This document shows positions 28,476-33,680 of a DNA stretch of 33,680 nucleotides, in pieces (position 1 is the first letter of the stretch; each line of letters begins with the position of its first letter). This DNA comes from an uncultured Mycoplasmatota bacterium (GTDB taxonomy: Bacteria; Bacillota_I; Bacilli_A; RF39; UBA660): the NCBI GenBank assembly GCA_946530475.1, contig CAMNAC010000006.1:1-33680 (forward strand), written 5' to 3'. A model generated the notes under the pieces. That model did no database searches and was not told the DNA's origin. It saw only the letters and a program-made list of their open reading frames with translations. The translations under genes were made by a program, and so were the position numbers.

Positions 28476-29887
28476 TACCTACAATTGGAATTGAAGTTCA
28501 CGTAGAATTAAAAAGTAAAAGTAAAGTGTATTCAACAAGTAAAAATGCATTTAGTAATGAACCAAATACTTTTGTAAATGAAATTGACTTAGGGTACCCT
28601 GGAACATTACCAAAATTAAATAAAGAAGTAATTAATATGGCATTAAAAGCATCGATTGCTTGTCACTGTCATATTAATAAACGTATGCATTGGGATCGTA
28701 AAAACTATTTTTATCCAGATTTACCAAAAGGATATCAGATTACACAACAAGATACTCCAATTGGATATGATGGATATTTGGAAATCAATGTAGATGGACA
28801 AAAGAAAAAAATAGGTATGGAGAGAATTCATATTGAAGAAGATACATGTAAAAGTATTCATGGATTATCTGGAACGATGTTAAACTTTAATCGTGCAGGA
28901 GTTCCTTTAATTGAAGTAGTATCGAAACCAGATATGAAAAGTGATAAAGAAGCAGTTGCTTATTTGGAAACATTAAGAGAAACCTTACTTTATTTAGGAA
29001 TCAGTGATGTTAAAATAGAAGAAGGAAGTATGAGATGTGACTGCAACATTTCATTAAGTGAAGAAGGTTCTGATAAACTTGGAACAAAAATTGAAATTAA
29101 AAATATTGGTTCTATCAGTAATGTAGGACTTGCGATTCTATATGAAACGAAACGTCAAAGAGAAATTTTAGAAAATGGTGGAACATTAAAAGAAGAAACT
29201 AGAAGATTTGATGATCATACTGGAACGACTATTTTGATGCGTGTAAAAGAAACAGGGAATGATTACAGGTACTTTCCTGAACCAGACATTCCTTATGTAG
29301 AATTAAGTGACGAATGGATTCAGGATGTAGAAAACAATATGCCTGTTTTACCAACAGAACTTCGAAATTACTACAGAGAAGTAGGAATTAATGAAAATGC
29401 AATTCAAACGCTTATTTCGAATATTGAATTATCGAAGTATTTAGAAGAAGTAAAAAAATTATGTAACCCTGTAGTAGCAGCAAATTTCTTAACAGGAGAT
29501 TTATTAAGCTATTTAAATAAAAAAGAATGTAGCTTAGAAAGTTTACACATGAGCAAAGAAGGATTCTGTAAAGTAGTTTCTTTATTAGAAGAAAAGAAAT
29601 TATCTAGTAAGCAGTTAAAAGATTTCTTACCAGTATTCTTAGAAAGTAAAAAAGAACCAGAAGAAATTATGAAAGAACTTGGAATGGTTCAAATTACAGA
29701 TGAAAATGCACTTCTTTCTATGGTAAAAGAAGTCATTGAGAAAAACCCAAATAGTGTCGAAGACTTTAAAAATGGATTAGATCGTGCCGTAAAATATTTG
29801 ATGGGTCAAATTATGAAAGAATCCAAAGGAAAAGCAAATCCACAATTAGTAATGGAATTATTAGTACAAGAATTAAAGAAATATTGA
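28469..29887 (+). CDS. gatB: Asp-tRNA(Asn)/Glu-tRNA(Gln) amidotransferase subunit B
   Basis: 'TIGIEVHVELKSKSK', 'HWDRKNYFYPDLPKGYQITQ', 'IHIEEDTCKSIH', 'NRAGVPLIEVVSKPD'. Confidence 0.97.
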   Translation: MLVPTIGIEVHVELKSKSKVYSTSKNAFSNEPNTFVNEIDLGYPGTLPKLNKEVINMALKASIACHCHINKRMHWDRKNYFYPDLPKGYQITQQDTPIGYDGYLEINVDGQKKKIGMERIHIEEDTCKSIHGLSGTMLNFNRAGVPLIEVVSKPDMKSDKEAVAYLETLRETLLYLGISDVKIEEGSMRCDCNISLSEEGSDKLGTKIEIKNIGSISNVGLAILYETKRQREILENGGTLKEETRRFDDHTGTTILMRVKETGNDYRYFPEPDIPYVELSDEWIQDVENNMPVLPTELRNYYREVGINENAIQTLISNIELSKYLEEVKKLCNPVVAANFLTGDLLSYLNKKECSLESLHMSKEGFCKVVSLLEEKKLSSKQLKDFLPVFLESKKEPEEIMKELGMVQITDENALLSMVKEVIEKNPNSVEDFKNGLDRAVKYLMGQIMKESKGKANPQLVMELLVQELKKY

Positions 29888-29939
29888 TTTGAAAAATCGA
29901 GTATATTATAGTATAATGAGTAACGAAGAGGGTGTAAAA

Positions 29940-30398
29940 ATGGAATTTCTAAAAAAGTATAAAAAATGGATTATTTTAGGAGTTGTATGCATTGTATTAC
30001 TAGCAATCACATATGGTTTTGTGAATTTGTTATTTCCAAATTCAAGCAAAAGTGCCTATGGAAATCGTTTAGATGGTATTGATGCAGTTGCAATCAAAGG
30101 AGACACTGTCTCTCAAATTACACAAGATTTAGAAAAAGAAGAATCCGTTAATAAAGCTTCTTATGATTTAAGAGGAAGAGTTGCATCATTCTATATTGAT
30201 GTAAAAAAGGGAACTGACTTGAATGCAGCAAAATCCCTTGCTGATAAAATTTTACCTTTCTTATCAGAAGAACAAAAATCATATTTCGATCTTCAAGTAT
30301 GGATTACAAGTAATGAAGATGAAGAGGGGACTGTTTATCCAACCGTTGGATCAAAACATAAAACAAGTCCAGCATTTGTTTGGGTACATCATGAATAG
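29940..30398 (+). CDS. Hypothetical membrane-anchored extracytoplasmic protein
   Basis: Start at ATG 29940 after GAGGGTG; N-terminal TM 'WIILGVVCIVLLAITYGFVNLLF'. The listed TTG start lies upstream of a TATAAT at 29912-29917. Confidence 0.75.
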   Translation: MEFLKKYKKWIILGVVCIVLLAITYGFVNLLFPNSSKSAYGNRLDGIDAVAIKGDTVSQITQDLEKEESVNKASYDLRGRVASFYIDVKKGTDLNAAKSLADKILPFLSEEQKSYFDLQVWITSNEDEEGTVYPTVGSKHKTSPAFVWVHHE

Positions 30399-30408
30399 GT
30401 GGTAAGAT

Positions 30409-32451
30409 ATGAAGAAGAAAAAAATTGGAATTGCGGTACTCGCAATTCTAATCGTTTCTATGGTTGGTTTTGGAATATATTATTATATTTTTCATGTAGA
30501 TAATTCTACAACTTTATCAATCAAAGAAAAAAGATGGATTGAGAATAATAAGAATAAAAGATTTAGTCTTTCTATAGCGACAGAGGTTCCAGTATTTAGT
30601 TATAATGGGGAAGGTATCTTCTTTGACTATATTGATTATACGGAAAAAGATATTAATTTGGAATTTGATAAAGTACCAGAATCAAGTTCAAAAAATGAAT
30701 ATGCTTTTGGGTTAAAAGACCAAGTAGAGGAAAATGACATTTTGCTTTATGAAGATACCTATGCTCTTATCCAAAAAGAACAAAAAACCTATCATTCTGT
30801 TGCGGATATGAAAGGTCTAGTAATTGGAGTAATAACATCTGATTTAGAAAAAGTAAATGAATATATTAAAAGAACAGATGTAGAAGTAAAAACATTTGAA
30901 ACAATCGATCAGTTGTGGCAAGAATTTGAAAAAGAAGATTCTTCCATTAAAGGGGTCGTATTACCAAAATTACTTTGTCTTCGTAAAGAATTAGAAAAAT
31001 CTTATTCGATTAATTATATATTGGAAGGATTTACTAAAAAATATGTATTGACACTAGGAAATGAAGAAGTATTAAATAGTATTTTAAAAAAACAATACAA
31101 AAAATGGTCTTCTTCTTTTGAAGATTCCTTTGCAAGACATTTTTCTGATGAATACTTTACATTTGCAAAAGTAGGAGAAAAAGAAAAAGCAAATTTCTCT
31201 AGTAAACAATATCAGTATGGATTTATAAAAAATATACCTTATGATACGTTATCTGGATCAAGATTAGTGGGGATTAATAGTAATATTTTAAAATCTTTCT
31301 CTGAAGTGTCCGATGTTGAAATTAGTTTCCATGAGTATAGAACAATGGAAGAGTTAGTGAAAGCATTTAAGGAAGATAAAATTGATTTCATGTATCAAAA
31401 CAATTCTGACACAGAATATCAAAAAGAAGTTATCTCAACGATTCCATATTTGGGAGAAGAATTGGTTATTCTATCAGATATATCAAATCCTATTTTCGCA
31501 ACTACAATTGCATCATTTGATAATTATGAACTTGCTGTTTTGAAAGGAACAAAATTAAGTTCTTATTTAAGCCAAAATGGTGTTCATTTAAAAGAATATA
31601 ATACAATGAAAGATTTACTAAATCATAAGAATTCCAAAACATTAATTGCGTTAGATTCCAATTCTTATGAGTATTATGTAAGAGATGAATTAAATCATTA
31701 TATGCCAGTAAATCGTATGATTTTTCAAGATGGAAACGGTTTTGTAATCAGGACCGCTGAAGGAAATGATGTATTCGCAAAATTTCTTAATTTCTATTTA
31801 TCTTTTATGAGTGAAAAACAGTTTGTGTCATCTACTTATCAAAAACTGATTAGTGGAAAACAAACCGCAAGTGTTTTATGGCTATTATTATTAGTTGTGT
31901 TATCGTTTGTATTGTTATTATTTGTTTTATTCTCTCTTTATAAATATATTCATTCTGAGAAAAAGCAAGCAAAATTAACAAGAGGAGATCGCATTCGTTA
32001 TATTGATCAATTAACATCTCTCAAAAATCGAAATTATTTAAATGATAATGTTGAGAAATGGGACAATAGTGAAATTTATCCTCAATCCATTATCATAGTC
32101 GATTTAAATAACATTGCTTATATTAATGATAACTATGGTCATCAAGAAGGAGATACTGTTATCAAAGAAGCAGCTAATATCTTGATCAAATCACAAATTG
32201 AAAATACAGAAATTATCCGTACTAATGGAAATGAATTCTTGATTTATTTAGTTGGATATGATGAAAAACAGATTGTGGCTTATACGAAGAAATTAAATAA
32301 AGAATTAAAAGAAATTGCACATGGATTTGGAGCAGCTATTGGATATAGTATGATTACAGATGCAATTAAAACAATCGATGATGCAGTGAATGAAGCAACA
32401 TTAGATATGCGTGAGCAAAAAGAAGAAATTAATCATGCCAAAGAGGACTAA
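30409..32451 (+). CDS. Receptor-like protein: two periplasmic SBP3-like regions, TM, degenerate GGDEF domain
   Basis: Extracytoplasmic modules ('SVADMKGLVIGVITSD...', 'YELAVLKGTKLSSYLSQNG...'); TM 'VLWLLLLVVLSFVLLLFVLFSLY'; GGDEF-family landmarks 'YIDQLTSLKNRNYLN', 'IIVDLNNIAYINDNYGHQEGDTVIKEAANIL' with signature 'RTNGNEFLIYL'. Confidence 0.85.
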   Translation: MKKKKIGIAVLAILIVSMVGFGIYYYIFHVDNSTTLSIKEKRWIENNKNKRFSLSIATEVPVFSYNGEGIFFDYIDYTEKDINLEFDKVPESSSKNEYAFGLKDQVEENDILLYEDTYALIQKEQKTYHSVADMKGLVIGVITSDLEKVNEYIKRTDVEVKTFETIDQLWQEFEKEDSSIKGVVLPKLLCLRKELEKSYSINYILEGFTKKYVLTLGNEEVLNSILKKQYKKWSSSFEDSFARHFSDEYFTFAKVGEKEKANFSSKQYQYGFIKNIPYDTLSGSRLVGINSNILKSFSEVSDVEISFHEYRTMEELVKAFKEDKIDFMYQNNSDTEYQKEVISTIPYLGEELVILSDISNPIFATTIASFDNYELAVLKGTKLSSYLSQNGVHLKEYNTMKDLLNHKNSKTLIALDSNSYEYYVRDELNHYMPVNRMIFQDGNGFVIRTAEGNDVFAKFLNFYLSFMSEKQFVSSTYQKLISGKQTASVLWLLLLVVLSFVLLLFVLFSLYKYIHSEKKQAKLTRGDRIRYIDQLTSLKNRNYLNDNVEKWDNSEIYPQSIIIVDLNNIAYINDNYGHQEGDTVIKEAANILIKSQIENTEIIRTNGNEFLIYLVGYDEKQIVAYTKKLNKELKEIAHGFGAAIGYSMITDAIKTIDDAVNEATLDMREQKEEINHAKED

Positions 32452-32468
32452 AAAAGTCCTCTTTTTTA
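32441..32468 (+). terminator. Intrinsic terminator overlapping the stop codon
   Basis: AAGAGGACT-aaaaa-AGTCCTCTT plus T run. Confidence 0.8.
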
Positions 32469-32481
32469 TTATCTTGATAAA

Positions 32482-32490
32482 TGGTATAAT
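32482..32490 (+). promoter_or_regulatory. Extended -10 element for the BrkB-family gene
   Basis: TGGTATAAT, 16 nt before ATG 32507, with AGGTGAT SD. Confidence 0.55.
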
Positions 32491-32506
32491 AAGACTAGGT
32501 GATGGT

Positions 32507-33346
32507 ATGGAAAAGATAAAAGGATTAATCAAAAAAGTTTTTGATTTGTTAAATCAACCAATGATGAAAATATTACCAGGTCAACTTGCATTTTTCATGG
32601 TTTTATCAACAATTCCGCTTATTACATTAGTGGGATCTATTTCTTCTTTGTTTTCCATTTCGATTGATTCCATTGTTGACTTTTTATCAAAGACATTACC
32701 AGTGGAAATTGTAAATACCTTACTCCCATTTGTAAAAGGAAAAGGAATTGATGCCAATGTAATTATTTTTATGTTTTCAGGTTTTATGTTAGCTTCCAAT
32801 GGAGCAAATTCCATCATTCTAGCATCCAACACCTTGTTTCATATCGAAAAAACAAATGCATTAAAGATGAGAGCAAAAGCATTTCTTATGACTTTATTAT
32901 TAGTAACATTATTCTTTTTTACACTTGTGGTATTAGGTCTTGGAGATACCATTATGAATTGGATTCTACAATTTCGAATTTTTTCTTGGTTTAGTGATAA
33001 ATTATATTTTATTATCGCACTCTCTAAATATCCAATCGCATTCTTTATCATTTATTTTGCGATGAAACTTATTTATACAATTTCTCCCAACAAACAAATT
33101 TCAAGTAAAAATATGAGACATGGAGCTTATTTCGCAACATTAGGATTTATTTTAGTTTCTGCTTTTTACTCTTATTATGTTTCTCATTTTACAAATTATG
33201 ACTTATTTTATGGAAGCTTATCGAATATTGTAATTTTGATGTTATGGGTTTATATTTTATCTTATATTATGGTGTTAGGTATTGCGATTAATGCATCCTT
33301 ATATGAAGAAAAAATGAATAAAAAAGAGAAAAAAAGAAAAGAATAA
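32507..33346 (+). CDS. YihY/BrkB family inner membrane protein
   Basis: 'PGQLAFFMVLSTIPLITLVGS', 'FMLASNGANSIILASNTLFHI', 'YGSLSNIVILMLWVYILSYIMVLGIAINA'; start moved to ATG 32507 after the promoter and SD. Confidence 0.92.
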   Translation: MEKIKGLIKKVFDLLNQPMMKILPGQLAFFMVLSTIPLITLVGSISSLFSISIDSIVDFLSKTLPVEIVNTLLPFVKGKGIDANVIIFMFSGFMLASNGANSIILASNTLFHIEKTNALKMRAKAFLMTLLLVTLFFFTLVVLGLGDTIMNWILQFRIFSWFSDKLYFIIALSKYPIAFFIIYFAMKLIYTISPNKQISSKNMRHGAYFATLGFILVSAFYSYYVSHFTNYDLFYGSLSNIVILMLWVYILSYIMVLGIAINASLYEEKMNKKEKKRKE

Positions 33347-33351
33347 AAATG

Positions 33352-33438
33352 TACTTATTTTACCGATAAGTATGAACAGACTACAAAAAGGTAAGTTTGA
33401 CTTTTGTAGAAATGTAAAACGGTGAAGAGCCGTTTTTT
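33352..33438 (+). ncRNA. Candidate structured RNA element: three consecutive hairpins, the last a terminator
   Basis: TACTTAT/ATAAGTA (33352-58/33366-72), CTACAAAA/TTTTGTAG (33381-88/33402-09), AAAACGG/CCGTTTT plus T run (33416-22/33430-36). Confidence 0.5.
33416..33438 (+). terminator. Intrinsic terminator upstream of uvrA
   Basis: AAAACGG-tgaagag-CCGTTTTTT. Confidence 0.8.
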
Positions 33439-33452
33439 GTTTTTCAAAAGTA

Positions 33453-33461
33453 TGATATAAT
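33453..33461 (+). promoter_or_regulatory. Extended -10 element for uvrA
   Basis: TGATATAAT, 21 nt before ATG 33483. Confidence 0.55.
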
Positions 33462-33482
33462 AAACGAGTGTGAGGTGACATT

Positions 33483-33680
33483 ATGGATGAAATTATCATT
33501 AAAGGAGCAAGAGAAAATAATTTAAAAAATATTAATCTTACGCTACCTAAGAATAAATTAATTGTTATGACTGGAGTATCTGGAAGTGGAAAAAGTAGTC
33601 TTGCTTTTGATACAATTTATGCAGAAGGTCAAAGACGCTATGTAGAAAGTTTAAGTGCTTATGCAAGACAATTTTTAGGT
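33483..33680 (+). CDS. uvrA: Excinuclease ABC subunit A, 5' part (truncated by window end)
   Basis: Manual translation: [66 protein letters not shown]. Absent from the ORF track because it runs off the window. Confidence 0.97.
   Translation, partial: MDEIIIKGARENNLKNINLTLPKNKLIVMTGVSGSGKSSLAFDTIYAEGQRRYVESLSAYARQFLG

Noticed and set aside
30223-30405. 60-aa + strand ORF overlapping the hypothetical exported protein
   Set aside because: Alternative frame inside 29940-30398, with no SD and no recognisable features.

Overview
AT-rich, gene-dense window from a low-GC Firmicutes-type anaerobe. TGA is used as a stop, so the standard code applies. All supported genes are on the + strand. Housekeeping content: nifJ-type PFOR, T-box-controlled leuS, secG, an ABC exporter, rlmN-prpC-prkC-rsgA-rpe, an LtaS-like sulfatase, gatCAB, a BrkB/YihY family membrane protein, and the 5' end of uvrA. 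Interleaved are lineage-specific surface or envelope genes: a membrane-anchored serpin, a thioester-domain/Cna-B adhesin overlapping a sortase gene, an LppM-like lipoprotein, a repeat-bearing surface protein with tail-fibre-like motifs, a prepilin with a C-type-lectin-like C-terminus resembling DGR targets, and a double-SBP receptor with a degenerate GGDEF (NGNEF). There is also an orphan DUF1016/PDDEXK nuclease-like gene and an M3-like HEFAH protein. No CRISPR array, rRNA, tRNA, transposase, integrase or reverse transcriptase was seen. The best leads are the pilin/DGR-like C-terminus, the NGNEF receptor, the adhesin-sortase pair with an odd sorting signal, and a three-hairpin RNA-like element before uvrA whose first loop can pair with the terminator. 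I did not find a clear-cut new multi-gene system; these are candidates only.
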